From Eopsaltria australis (Eukaryota > Chordata > Aves > Passeriformes > Petroicidae): DNA of 64,000 bases. The notes under the pieces were generated by a model. It was given only the letters and a program-made list of their open reading frames with translations. It had not been told where the DNA came from and made no database searches. Both the position numbers and the translations under genes were made by a program. This document shows positions 1-11,712 of this stretch, piece after piece. Location of the stretch: NCBI GenBank assembly GCA_034509425.1, contig JAVTVJ010000822.1:620001-684000 (forward strand). Direction: 5' to 3'. How positions within the stretch are numbered: position 1 is the stretch's first letter; each line of letters starts with the position of its first letter.

Positions 1-722
1 TTGGAATATTAACCCTACAAATCAAGACATGTGGATATGGAATAATCCCCCTCCTTGCTCTGTGTGTTTTTCAGGAATATAAGAAACCCCATCAGGGCTC
101 CTAAAGCTATTTTTACATAAAACGCATCCACAATAACTTCAGGTGGAATTGAATCCTCTGCTGAAGGAGTTGTTGGTGTTGTTTTTATTTATTTCAGGCA
201 GCCCTCTTTAGGAAATGCTGCTCACAAAAGGCAGTGTCACATCATGTTAAACAGAAAATAAATTCGCTGCGTTCACCTTGGAGGGATTTTGGAAGTTCCA
301 AATTATAAAAGCTGTAATAACTTCCATTTAGGAGGCTTTTGACAGGAGGGAAATGAAAAACGAGGAGAGAATGTTTGCACAGAAAGTTATTGCAGCTCAT
401 TTTTATAAACAAAACACCCCAAGTGTGTAAACCAGAAATAGCCACGTTCTCTTTGACTGCTTTTTCTCAATGCCTGGCTTTAAAATACTCAATCCTAAAG
501 CCAGTGAAGGATTTGTGGAGATAAAATTGTCAAAGAAATTCCAGCAGCCCACACAGCTCCCATCTGCTTGGAGCAGAAGCATCAGACATTAATAACAATG
601 TTTAGCTGGGATGGGGGGGGAGAAATGAGGATATTTTGGGTCAGTTTAGGCTGAATTAACTGTGGCTTAATTTGGCCCTGAGTGGGAATTTGGTTATTTG
701 GAAAAACTGAAAATTCTGGCTG
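1..722. other. Upstream intron, unique sequence
   Basis: Mixed-composition noncoding DNA with no long open frame, no recognisable repeat and no splice-flanked exon that I can support. A short G run lies near 610-620. It is inferred to be intron only because the contactin exon lies 32 kb downstream on the + strand. Confidence 0.5.
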
Positions 723-770
723 GTGAAAAGTAAAAGTAAACTTGGCTTTGTGGGGTTTTTGTTGTTGTTG

Positions 771-1718
771 TTGGGTTGGGTTGGTTTGGTTTGGTGTGGT
801 TTGGTTTGGTCTGGTCTGGTTTGGTTTGGTCTGGTTTGGTTTGGTCTGGTTTGGTTTGGTCTGGTTTGGTTTGGTCTGGTCTGGTTTGGTTTGGTTTGGT
901 TTGGTTTGGTTTGGTCTGGTTTGGTGTGGTTTGGTTTGGTCTGGTTTGGTTTGGGTCTGGTTTGGTCTGGTTTTTGGTCTGGTTTGGTTTGGTTTGGTGT
1001 GGTTTGGTTTGGTCTGGTCTGGTGGTTTGGTCTGGTTTGGTTTGGTCTGGTCTGGTTTGGTCTGGTGTGGTTTGGTCTGGTTTGGTCTGGTTTGGTCTGG
1101 TTTGGTCTGGTCTCGTTTGGTCTGGTTTGGTCTGGTTTGGTTTGGTCTGGTTTGGTCTGGTCTGGTTTGGTCTTTTGGTCTGGTTTGGTCTGGTTGGTTT
1201 GGTCTGGTTGGTTTGGTCTGGTTTGGTTTGGTCTGGTTTGGTTTGGTCTGGTCTGGTCTGGTTTGGTCTGGTTTGGTTTGGTCTGGTGGTTTGGTTTTGG
1301 TCTGGTCTGGTCTGGTTTGGTCTGGTTTGGTCTGGTTTGGTCTGGTTTGGTCTGGTTTGGTCTGGTTTGGTTTGGTCTGGTCTGGTTTGGTCTGGTTTGG
1401 TTTGGTTTGGTCTGGTTTGGTTTGGTTTGGTCTGGTTTGGTTTGGTCTGGTTTGGTTTGGTCTGGTCTGGTTTGGTCTGGTTTGGTGTGGTTTGGTCTGG
1501 TCTGGTCTGGTCTGGTTTGGTTTGGTCTGGTTTGGTTTGGTCTGGTCTGGTCTGGTCTGGTTTGGTTTGGTTTGGTCTGGTCTGGTTTGGTGTGGTTTGG
1601 TCTGGTCTGGTTTGGTTTGGTTTGGTCTGGTTTGGTTTGGTGTGGTTTAGTTTGGTCTGGTTTGGTGTGGTTTGGTTTGGTCTGGTTTGGTTTGGTTTGG
1701 TCTGGTCTGGTTTGGTTT
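771..1718 (+). repeat. TTGGT/CTGGT pentanucleotide array, adenine-free on + strand
   Basis: About 190 tandem pentamers of the form TGGTT or TGGTC, with occasional GTGGT variants and one-base slips such as TTTTGG near 970 and 1170. From 741 to 1648 I see no adenine on the + strand, so no stop codon can occur and all three forward frames are open for about 300 codons. The Phe/Trp/Gly/Leu/Val/Ser-only translation is an artefact of composition, not a protein. The G-rich strand has regularly spaced GG pairs, and the opposite strand is pyrimidine-free only where T is absent. A T/G-rich tail continues to about 1820. Confidence 0.97.
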
Positions 1719-1822
1719 CATTTTAATTGCTTTTGTTGTTTGTTTTTTCTGTTGGTTTTGTTGGTTGGTTGTTTTCTGTTTGTGGTTTTTTTTGAGGGGT
1801 TTTGGGGTTTTTTTGGGTGCAT
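1719..1822 (+). repeat. T/G-rich low-complexity tail of the pentamer array
   Basis: Degenerate runs of TTTGTTG, TTGGTTGG and long T tracts follow the ordered pentamers. This looks like decayed array sequence or an older simple repeat from which the array expanded. Confidence 0.8.
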
Positions 1823-2463
1823 TTAAAGAAATTATTTGTGATCCTTCCTAACAGAGCCAGACTGAGTGGGATAGAAGGATTTAAAGCAAATAATATAGAT
1901 TTAAGAGGCTAATTACAATAATCCCACTGTAAATTCCCTAAAGCTCTCAGGAGGGAGGAGCTGTCTGGTTTTTTGCTGCAAAGTTTTACAATTTGAGAGC
2001 AACTCAGTCCATCAGCTCCGATCTTGTTCTGGGCAAGGTCAGGAGCACCAAGTGTGCAGGGAAGTTGGAATTTTCTGTCTGCAGCCACCAGCAGGGAATT
2101 CAATCTTTTACCTGCACTTGGATGCACTAAACCAACACTCCACAGAGCCACTGGAGCATGGAAAAGTTGCTGATTTCTCCCCAATAATTATTGCAGGTGT
2201 GCCCTGCTCCTGTCAGAGGGGACACTCAACACTTGATGAACTTAAATGCTCCTAATGACTTTTTTTCCCTTATTAGTAAATCACATTTTGACATTTAGAG
2301 ACTTTTCTTGACATCAGGGGAAGTGTGGTTAGGAAAATGTTGAGGAGTTGTTCTGACAATCAGTGATGTTCTTGGGAGTTGGGGATAATTCCAGAAAAAC
2401 TGCCTGAAATGGGTCAGGTTTTGTTCGGGGGAGCTGTGCTCTGACCATGTCTGTGGGAGCAGG

Positions 2464-2589
2464 GAAATAAAGACATGGAGAGCTGGAAATCCAGGAAATA
2501 AAGACATGGAGAGCTGGAAATCCAGGAAATAAAGATGTGGAGAGCTGGAAATCTGGGAAATAAAGATGTAGAGATCTGGAAATCCAGAG
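2464..2589. repeat. Nested 31-bp minisatellite, 4 units (copy 1)
   Basis: The unit begins GGAAATAAAGACATGGAGAG and ends with CTGGAAATCCA. Four units lie in the first ~640-bp copy, the last two carrying GATGTGG or GATGTAG variants. Confidence 0.93.
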
Positions 2590-3103
2590 TTTGAATGTGG
2601 TTGGAATTCAAGTGGTTTGAAATAAGGACTCACTTTCACTCTGGTAATAGAAAATGATTGTTTCTTGTTCTGGGCAAGGTCAGGAGCACCAAGTGTGCAG
2701 GGAGGTTGGAATTTTCTGTCTGCAGCCACCAGCAGGGAATTCAATCTTTTACCTGCACTTGGATGCACTAAACCAGCACTCCACAGAGCCACTGGAGCAT
2801 GGAAAAGTTGCTGATTTCTCCCCAATAATTATTGCAGGTGTGGCCTGCTCCTGTCAGAGGGGACACTTGACACTTGATGAACTTAAATGTTCCTAATGAC
2901 TTTTTTTCCCTTATTAGTAAATCACATTTTGACATTTAGAGACTTTGCTTGACATCAGGGGAAGTGTGGTTAGGGAAATGTTGAGCAGTTGTTCTGATAA
3001 TCAGTGATGTTCTTGGGAGTTGGGGATAATTCCAGAAAAACTGCCTGAAACGGGTCAGGTTTTGTTCGGGGGAGCTGTGCTCTGACCATGTCTGTGGGAG
3101 CAG

Positions 3104-3168
3104 GGAAATAAAGACATGGAGAGCTGGAAATCTGGGAAATAAAGATGTAGAGATCTGGAAATCCAGAG
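3104..3168. repeat. Nested 31-bp minisatellite, 2 units (copy 2)
   Basis: The same 31-bp unit as in the neighbouring copies, here only two units. These are the first and last unit types of copy 1, as expected if two internal units were lost. Confidence 0.92.
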
Positions 3169-3683
3169 TTTGAATGTGGTTGGAATTCAATGGTTTGAAA
3201 TAAGGACTCACTTTCACTCTGGTAATAGAAAATGATTGTTCCTTGTTCTGGGCAAGGTCAGGAGCACCAAGTGTGCAGGGAGGTTGGAATTTTCTGTCTG
3301 CAGCCACCAGCAGGGAACTCAATCTTTTACCTGCACTTGGATGCACTAAACCAACACTCCACAGAGCCATTGGAGCATGGAAAAGCTGCAAATCTCTCCC
3401 CAATAATTATTGCAGGTGTGCCCAGCTCCTGTCAGAGGGGACAGGACAGCTCTTGATGAACTTAAATGCTCCTAATGACTTTTTTCCCCTATTAGTAAAT
3501 CAGATTTTGACATTTAGAGACTTTGCTTGACATCAGGGGAAGTGTGGTTAGGAAAATGTTGAGCAGTTGTTCTGATAATCAGTGATGTTCTTGGGAGTTG
3601 GGGATAATTCCAGAAAAAACTGCCTGAAATGGGTCAGGTTTTGTTCAGGGGAGCTGTGCTCTGACCATGTCTGTGGGAGCAGG

Positions 3684-3840
3684 GAAATAAAGACATGGAG
3701 AGCTGGAAACCCAGGAAATAAAGGCATGGAGAGCTGGAAATCCAGGAAATAAAGGCATGGAGAGCTGAAAATCCAAGAAATAAAGATGTGGACATCTGGA
3801 TATCCATGAAATAAAGACATAGGCTTCTGGAAATCCAGAG
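3684..3840. repeat. Nested 31-bp minisatellite, 5 units (copy 3)
   Basis: Five units, several with GGCATGG in place of GACATGG. The last two are more diverged (GGACATCTGG and AGGCTTCTGG). Confidence 0.92.
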
Positions 3841-3883
3841 TTTGAATGTGGTTGGAATTCATGTGGTTTGAAGTAAGGACTCA

Positions 3884-4655
3884 GGGAAACTTCAGTGCCA
3901 GAGAATTCAGATTTTGGTGCATGAGGAAAAGAGAGAAGCCAAGGCACAGCGTTGTCTCTTTGGTCTCTGAGATTAATTTTTAATCTCACAGCCAGCATTT
4001 CCTGGGTGAAATCTCTTCCCTCAAGCCCTCATTTGTATTTTTCAGAGCACTTTGCATTTGATCCTCTGGCAGTGCCCCTCTTTCCTTCCTCTGGATGACA
4101 CCATCAATTCCACCGAGTTCTATTGAATCATTGCAAATTCTCTCCATCCCAGGCATAAATTAATGGCTGTATTTTCCTCATGTAATGGCTCATAAAGAGG
4201 AAATCAGCCGTAATCTATTTATCTGTTCAGAGGTCTTCGTGTTTTATTCTTATTTTCAGATAAACCAGTGGTAGCTGATGAACTGGAATTGCTGTCCTGA
4301 GATTCTGTCATCTTCACCAGCTCCATTGCCTGAAAAATATTCATTTACTGTGACTTTGCATCTTTGAATTCTTCTTTTAGATGGAGAACATCAAATTATG
4401 AGACCTTTACACACTGCAGCAAACAGAGCCAAGGAGATGTTCTGTGCTTTGCCCTTGGTGCAAGCACAGGGTTGAGTTTGGGTGGGATTTGGGTTGGTCC
4501 CTCAGTTTATCCAGATTTAAATGTGGTTTCCAGATCTTCCAAGGGCTGGCAGCTCCCTGGCTCTGTGCTCCCTGTCCAGGGCCAGGCAGAGGTGACACAG
4601 TTTAACCTGAAATAATCTGGTTTCTTGGTGTTTGACACTCAGACACGTAATAAAA
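3884..4655. other. Upstream intron, unique sequence
   Basis: Noncoding sequence of mixed composition. I see no repeat, RNA gene or supported exon. A short open frame at 4364-4615 has no recognisable domain and no splice context that I trust. Confidence 0.45.
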
Positions 4656-4712
4656 CTATTTATTATAATTTAATAATAATAATAATAATGTTAAATAAAT
4701 TATTATTTAAAT
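4656..4712. repeat. AT-rich AAT simple repeat
   Basis: A run of TTATAATTTAATAATAAT, then TTAAATAAATTATTATTT, forms an imperfect AAT microsatellite with inverted symmetry. Confidence 0.85.
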
Positions 4713-7700
4713 GCTTTGCTGTGGAGTATTAAAACATGCTAAGTGTCCTTAATGTAGCAGCAGCTCTGCCTGTGTTTGTAACTAACAACTACATTAATAA
4801 ATTTTATTTTGGATTGGAGAAATTGTGGGCAGGGCAAGATTTAAAAGAGCTTTAATGAAGTTTTCTCAACCTTTGGAAGGGGATAATTCTCACTGTCCTT
4901 TGCACAAGCACAGGGCATTGCTGGTTCTCAGCTCCCCACCACCATTCCTATCCGAACTCCACGGTTTTCCTTGGAGCTTTGACAACCTGCAAAGTGCAGG
5001 CTGAGCTCTGGAGGGGCTGGCAGTGGGAGGTGGCACGGGGTGAGTGTGGTTGGGAAAAAAAAACTGTGAAAATTCCCAGCAGGAGCAGCCTGGAGGCACC
5101 AGAAATCCACCCTGAAGCCCAGTGGTTGTGTGGGCAAAGCTGCTGAGCCTGGGCTGCCTCAGGGGGTTAAAATCCAAATTCAAGAGGCTTCATCTGGGTC
5201 TGGAGCTCAAAGCCAGGCAGGTAAAGCTTGACCTAAGGTATGACATGAATGATCATCATTTCAGCCCCAAATAATGTTTTTGGCATCCATTCATGGCCTG
5301 GGTTTGTGTTATCAGGTTTAAAGCACCAATTCTCCTGCAGGGAATCGGCTCCAAGGTGGAGAATTCCAGCTTTGCCACACACAGTTCCAGGCAGAGTGAT
5401 CAAGGCTCAGAATCTTTTCAGAGTCTTTGGCTGCACACAAAATGTCCAGGCCGGACAAGTGAGATATCTCTATATTGTATTTGATATCAAAAGGCACTTC
5501 CAGGGGGTGTCTGTGAGTGGGATTTCATGCTTTGTTGTCCCTCAATCTGTTCACTTTCCAGGGAAAAGGGATTTTTCATTCTCCTCAGCTCTGCCAGTGC
5601 TGTGTAGGCTTTGGGGCTCCAACTGGGAGCTCTCTGGCTTCTCCATTTCCACCAGCAGTAAAGAATTCACAGGGAAAATTCCCCTCTCAATTCCACCTGG
5701 GAACGCCCCTGATCTCCCAGGAGTTCACAGGCAGCCCCTGTGGCAATCAGAGGCAGCAGGGAAGAGCTGTGAGCTGGGAAAGCATCCCCTTAGCCTGGGA
5801 TTAAGAGGGGGAGAAATGAGCAAAAAGTGCAAATATCATTAGGAAAACACAACAGTGGGGAGGGTTTTTGGAGAATGGGATGTGCAGGACCGTGGGATGT
5901 CACCTCAAGGAGGTGGTGGCAGGTGCAGTGCTTGGATATTTTCAGAGAGAGGGTGAAAAGAAGTTACCATTCATCAGAGCTGGAGATAACTGAGGCATCT
6001 GGGGGGCAATGATTGGAGAAATGGCTTTACTGCAGTTGAAATGTTACTTTTTAAAAAAATAGGATGGCTCTTTGTTCCCTTTTCTCTGGTGCTCTCACAG
6101 GATATCCCAACATTCCTGCAGCTCATCAGAAGTGCAGCAGGATAAATCCTAAATTTTATCCATCTCTCCCATCCCAGTAACCCAACATAATTCTTCTCCA
6201 GCTCTTAATTCCTGCAGTTTTGCATCACTCCATAAAATCAGGAGAGCCAAGCTTGCACTTTGTAACATTTCCATCCACCCTGAACGTGTTCCTTCATTAG
6301 AAATCTCAGTCTTACAATGCAAATTAGCACCATAATTAGTTTTGTTATGTGTGTCTCTGTCTGGCAAACTGAAATGATCCTGGAAAAAACATTTATAAAT
6401 TGGAATTGTGAGCTGATATGTTTTAAATGCTAAATTTATTCACAAGATCATTCAGTGCTCAGTTTGTGCCCTGGGTGATTAAAGGTTATTGTGCAGCAAG
6501 TCCAGTGTTGTATTTCATCAGCAGAATGGTATTTATTTATTTCATTTCCCCTCCCTTTAGCCACTGGAGAGGAGAGCTCAGGAAGGAGAGGGATATGCAA
6601 ACCAGGCTGAGGGATTTCTGCACGGTTCCCTCTCTGGGTGAAAGGAGGATTCATGTTTCACCTCTGCCAATCTGACTGACTTCAGGAGCTTTAAATATCT
6701 CTACTAACTCCTGGAGATGGGAGATTTGTGGGTTTTTATGAGTGAGTTTTCTGAATCAATGGTAAAGGCAGCTCCAGCTGCTGTCTGGGCTTGCTTCAGC
6801 AGCCAAACTCTGTAATTTTCACTCAAAACTTGGTGCCATTTAGGAAAATCTGCAGGTGTGGGTGCTCTGCAGGTTCTTGCTTTTCCACACTGTCCTGACT
6901 CCAAACCACACTTGGGGGAACTTCCCTTCCCAGAGGAAGCCAGGCAGGGGCCAGAGGAGGTGACACAAGGCTCAGTGACAATGTCCCTGCAGGGATTCAC
7001 CCCTGCAGGACACACACAGGGGCAGCTCTGCCGGGAGTTTCTCACCAGCAAAGAGGAGCTGTGGAGGCAGGGACAGGTGAGGTCTTTGGGAAATGATGTC
7101 AGCTCCCTTTATCCTGCTTTGGTCCCTAAGGAATGACCCCAAAACTCGGAGGGGAAACACGTGACATGGAATTTTGGAATTCTGGAGCTTCCTTGGCTCA
7201 GCAGACCTTCAGCTTCCCCTCCTCATCCCTGGACTTTGGCAATCCAAAAACCTGAAGCAATTAAAGTGTCTGTAATTATCCACGATACCACAGACAGCTC
7301 ATTGAACAACCACACCTCAAACTCCGCAATCAGCAATTATCCCAGATTCAGAGGCTGAACAATTCCTTATCCAAGGTCTTGTTTGCTTGGAATGAAGCGA
7401 AGTGATTCCATAGGAATTACCATGGAACGCTTCACAATCCCTGGAAATTCCTGGGAGGCAGCAGCAATCCTGACTGTGATCCCAGTGCTTCCACAGCAGC
7501 TTCACTGGAAAAGGCTTTTAGGGATGATGGAAACACCTGACTGTCACAATCTTGTAGGAACAGAGGCTGGGCACCATCCCTGGGAATTGATAGTTTGGGA
7601 TTCTTGGATATAAAGGCACAATAAACAATGGAAAAGGGACAAATCATTCCTGTTCACATTTTGGGGCTCGCTGACGTGCAGGAGCCCTTCCTGGGCGTGC

Positions 7701-8874
7701 AGCTCTGCCTTTGCACAGATTATTTATTCCCTGCCCTGAAATGAAACATTTGCAGGTTGACAAACTGCACTGTTGGGTTTGGTGCAGTGATGAACCAGCT
7801 CTGTTCACTGTTCAATATTTCGTGATCATCTCAGGAATGTTTTCTGCTTTAATGGCAGAGAAATCCAGGCAGCATTAAGGGGATGAGCTGCACTGAGCAT
7901 CCCTGCTCTGCCTCTGATGGCTGAGATCCATCTGGGAAGTCAACAAAGATGGAAGAGAGAATAAATCTGCCCTTCCATGGCCATCTTTATCCAGTCTAAA
8001 ATAACACATAGGGTAATTTCCCTTCTTTTTCTGAAGCTAAGTGCTTTTTTGTGGATCTCCAGCCCGAGTTTTTCACTCGTGCAGTACATTCCTGGAGCTG
8101 ATAGCTCTCATCTTTTATGGCAGGAATTGCTGAAGCTGAGTAATTAAAGTTATTCTTGACTTCTCTTATTTACTGGAAACGACTGAGCTGAATCATAAAA
8201 GACTCAGGATTGTACTTTGAATGGTTTCCTGGATACTTTGCTCCTGGCAAGTAATTCCTTAATGGCAGATCCACAACCACAACAACAACAAATGTTCTGG
8301 AGTGGAATCTGACACTTGCCTTGTGCTCTTTATTCCCTGGAGTGATCCCTGTGGATGCACACCAAGGAAATGCTGCTTTGCCCAGGGTATTGTCCAAACC
8401 TTTTCCATGTATTTGGCTTTCTAAATATCATTTAAAATCTAATATTGCCATAAAAAAATAGAGTTCTGGCTTCTGCAGCCACCTCATCCTCTCTTTTTTT
8501 GTGCACTCCACAGCTTCACCTTCCCATCTTTTGCATTCCCTGGGGTGGGATGTATGAAATGAAATTAAACTCTCAAATATGGGTGACTAAATAAAGAAAA
8601 ATTAAAAAAAAATATTGTCCTGCAGCGTGGTCCCACCAAACTGCCCCCCTCATTTTGGTTGAGGTAACTTAGCTTGTGTGCAAAAAAAAAACATAATTAT
8701 TTTCTCTCCAAACAGTGAACTTTTGTGAAAAACCAGTTTTCTGTGAGCTCAGACTGGAGGATGTTAAGCCATTAAAAAAAGCCCTGCGAAGCAGAAGCCC
8801 AGATTGTGATGCTTGGTGTAGTTTATTAATCACAGAGGTTTTTCTTTTCCTGCCTTTATTCCTCACTTATTTTT
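4713..8874. other. Upstream intron, mostly unique sequence
   Basis: Four kilobases with no identifiable exon, RNA gene or recent repeat. Open frames here are short (up to about 200 codons at 5249-5842) and show neither known domains nor convincing codon bias. An AAC-rich stretch lies at about 8277-8291 and A-rich runs at about 8602-8612 and 8683-8692. Confidence 0.45.
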
Positions 8875-8879
8875 CAGAC

Positions 8880-8945
8880 TCTCACAGGTCTTTGGGTTGG
8901 AAAGGACCTTAAAGATCATTAAGTTCCAACTGGATATACATCAAG
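8880..8945 (-). mobile_element. CR1 LINE 3'-end fragment
   Basis: The stretch containing GGGTTGGAAAGGACCTTAAA then GATCATTAAGTTCCAAC is the reverse complement of the CR1 3' tail, which ends with a motif like TTTAAGGTCCCTTCCAACCC. Only about 65 bp survive. As is usual for CR1, only the 3' end is retained. Confidence 0.8.
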
Positions 8946-10498
8946 TTCCAAATTGGTGCCACTTATTAATCACAGGATGAGGTTTTCCTCACCTGGATTC
9001 TTTAATTATTTTTGTTTCCATTTTCCCACTCTAAGACTCTGAGAGAGCACAGGGCTCCTTCAGGCAAGGACAGAAATGTCACTGCAAAGCTGATTTGCTC
9101 CCAACAGGAAAATCTACCCTTGACCAGAGAGAAAAAAACCTCTGAAAAAACCACAAATTTAGAAAATCATGGCAGTTTTAGCAAAGTTTGCTGGGTGTAA
9201 AGTTTATTTTTAAGGCAGGGTTTGACTTTTAGGAAAGGAATTATTTTGCTTTATGCAGGAGGGGTGTGGGAGGGAGCACACCCAGGGTGATGCTGCCTAG
9301 AGAAAGGAGCAGCTCCTGGAGAGCTGTGCCCAATTTTGTTGTGTTTGGGTGAATATAAATAATTCCTGTCTCCCACTGAGCCTCCCCAGGCATTGCCACC
9401 ACGCTCCAATATTGGGAACATCCATTGCTGGGCCCAGCCTCACAAAATAAAGGCTTTAAAACGTTGTTAGATGAGATTGCTGTGGTCTGTTCAGTGGCTC
9501 CAGCACTTCCTTTTGCATCCCTTAATGCGGTTTTTTTCCTGCTTTTCCCCCTCCTCTCACAGGATCCTGTTGTGGTGATGGTTCTTGTACACATGGAATG
9601 ATTTAATGATGAATTTGTCCTTTCTTTGCAATAATACCTCCTTTATTGCACAAATTCCGCCTTAAAGGGATCATTGAGACATCACACGATTTAAAGTTAC
9701 AACTTCTCCTGCCTTTGAGGGGCTGTTTCCAGGGGGATCCATCCCACCAGGGACACAGAGAGCTGGAAGGAATCCTGTTTGCTAATTACTGCCACCATTT
9801 AGAAACAAATCCGAGTCACAGGGCACCACAGCCAGCCCAGCCCAAGGAACAATAAAATCTGAGTCTGTGTAATTGCTGAGGAAATGAAGACTGAATAGAA
9901 CTTAAAGGCAATTAAAGCCTTTATTTCCATTTTATTATGGAATAAATACTCCGGGATATTTTCATTTGCTTCACTTTTTGTTTGCTCGTGGGGTCTGCTT
10001 GTTAATGTGACTGGGATGTATGAGAACTCCTTAATTAACCTGTTTTTGTGGGCATCTCGTGGTTTCTGTGAAATATGTGTGCTGACAGCTCTGGAACAAT
10101 AGTCCAAATAGAAATGACAGATTTGTAAGCATTGGCCAACTGAAAACTGTTCAAGAAATGCAGGTTTCGAATTATTGGACCCGGCTCCTCTGCAAATTGG
10201 AATTCAATTCAGTTAATTGAATTCACTGGATCCATGGCAATTTGCATAAAGTTATAAAAAGAGCGTGGTTATCTTTGTAAAAGCTGCAGTTTCGGAATCT
10301 TATATTAAAAAAGGAATAATATAATTTTTATTTTGCAATAGCCAAATGCAGAGATATCTAAATGAGACGGGAACAGAATTGAAATACGTGTTTTGCTCTC
10401 AGTTGCAAAGAAGTTCACGTGCAACAATCCCCAGGTAACCCCTCATGTGTGGATTGCATGGGATGTTGGTCTGCTTGTCCATCGCACCCCAGCCCTTT
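8946..10498. other. Upstream intron, unique sequence
   Basis: I see no repeat or supported exon. AT-rich around 10200-10350, with several AATTCAATT-type palindromes at about 10199-10225. Confidence 0.4.
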
Positions 10499-10588
10499 CC
10501 TTTGATTTATTTTAGTCTATGATTTATTTTGGTCTATATCTTTGATTTATTTCAGTATATATCTTTGTTTTATTTTAGTCTATATTGC
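10499..10588. repeat. Short AT-rich tandem repeat, ~23-bp unit, 4 imperfect copies
   Basis: Units of the form TTTGATTTATTTTAG then TCTATATC recur four times with substitutions and one short copy (TCTATGATTTATTTTGG). Confidence 0.8.
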
Positions 10589-11483
10589 ATAAAGTCGATA
10601 CAGCTTTTGCTGGAGCTCTGGAAGCAATTTCCTTAAAACAGGGATGGCTCCCATTTCCTTTGTGCTGAGTGTGGGATCCGTGTCCTTGGGCATCCTCTGG
10701 ATTGGGGATGAATCCTGCAGGTATTTCCTTCAGCAAATCCCCCTCCAGACCTTTCCTTCCCCATTTCTCCCCATCTGATGCAGCTTTTTGGGTCCGTCCA
10801 TGAGTGTAAATTCAGCCCCCTCACTCCCAGTGCTTTGTGTCACTCCCAGGGCTGTGCAGGGGTTTCAGTGAATCCTCCCTGATTCACAAGGACTCTGGGG
10901 AAAGAATCTGTTTGCTTAAAGATCAAAGTGGCAATTAAATATTTGTTACGTTGACCTCAGGAATGGGTGGGTGTGATGTTTAATAAAACATGTGAAAAGC
11001 AATAAACCTGCAGGTTGAGGAGGAGGAGAAGGAAACACCTGTACAGCTGCCCTGGCTGCAAGAAAATCCTGAAAAGCCGTTTTCTGTTGTGGTCTTTGCA
11101 GTGGGGACTTCAAGAGGAGTCACCTCCACAAAGATTTACCAGAGATGGAGTACAGGTTTAGGTGGAGGGAGCAAGGTGGAGCTTCAGCTCCATCCCCTTC
11201 TTGCAGTGACACTGAGGATTGGTGGTAGTGCCTGTGCAGGGGAATGGATTTCTTTGGGATGTTGTGTGGCGTTGGGAAATGCCACTCTGCAGTTTCCTGT
11301 GCCTGCCAACACCCTGGCTTTAGTGCTCTGTCCCTGGATTTTGGGTTCTTCTGGCTAAAAACCTTGGAGCTGGAGTTGCTGTGATTTGAGGAGCAGGGGA
11401 GTTGCAGGAAATTCTGCAGATGGTTTTTCTGCAGATAATTTTTGTCCTGGAGAGGCGCTAAGTGAAAGCAGAGAAAAGCTCAA
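10589..11483. other. Upstream intron, unique sequence
   Basis: Noncoding. A purine-rich GAGGAGGAGAAGGAAA stretch lies near 11018-11033. No exon or element recognised. Confidence 0.4.
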
Positions 11484-11712
11484 CATGGAATTGTCCCAGG
11501 GTAAGGACAGGGAATATTCTCCTTGGATCTGGCTGAACAGCATGGAATTGTCACAGGGTGAGGATAGGGAATATTCTCCTTGGATTTGCCTGAGGAGAAC
11601 ATGGAAATGTCCCAGGTGAGGACAGGGAAAATTCTCCTTGAATTTGGCTGAACAGCATGGGAATGTCCCAGGGTGAGGACAGGGAATATTCCTCAGATTT
11701 GTTTGAACAGCA
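11484..11712. repeat. 57-bp minisatellite, 4 copies
   Basis: Copies start with CATGG at 11484, 11541, 11600 and 11656, spaced 57, 59 and 56 bp. The core includes GTCCCAGGGTGAGGACAGGG then AATATTCTCCTTGGAT. They are about 85-90% similar by eye. Confidence 0.93.

Larger units (their letters stand above)
2023..3882. repeat. Three-copy ~580-670 bp tandem repeat with nested 31-bp minisatellite
   Basis: Three head-to-tail copies start at 2023, 2664 and 3242 with the shared start CTTGTTCTGGGCAAGG. Each copy has the same order: a segment around CAGCAGGGAA, a segment ending in AATTATTGCAGGTGTG, a segment with GGGGAGCTGTGCTCTGACC, then the 31-bp array, then a junction containing AAGGACTCA. The copies look about 95% identical by eye. 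Period differences (641 then 578) are explained almost wholly by the number of nested 31-bp units. Similar antisense open frames recur in each copy because the DNA is repeated; I recognise no protein in them. Confidence 0.95.

Noticed and set aside
723..1826. Three overlapping forward open frames of 300-370 codons
   Set aside because: They exist only because the array lacks adenine and so cannot contain stop codons; the translations are simple Phe/Trp/Gly/Leu/Val repeats.
1909..3403. Three similar minus-strand proteins starting Met-Gly-Arg
   Set aside because: They are copies of one tandem DNA repeat, differ in where they end, have no known domain, and include translated 31-bp minisatellite.
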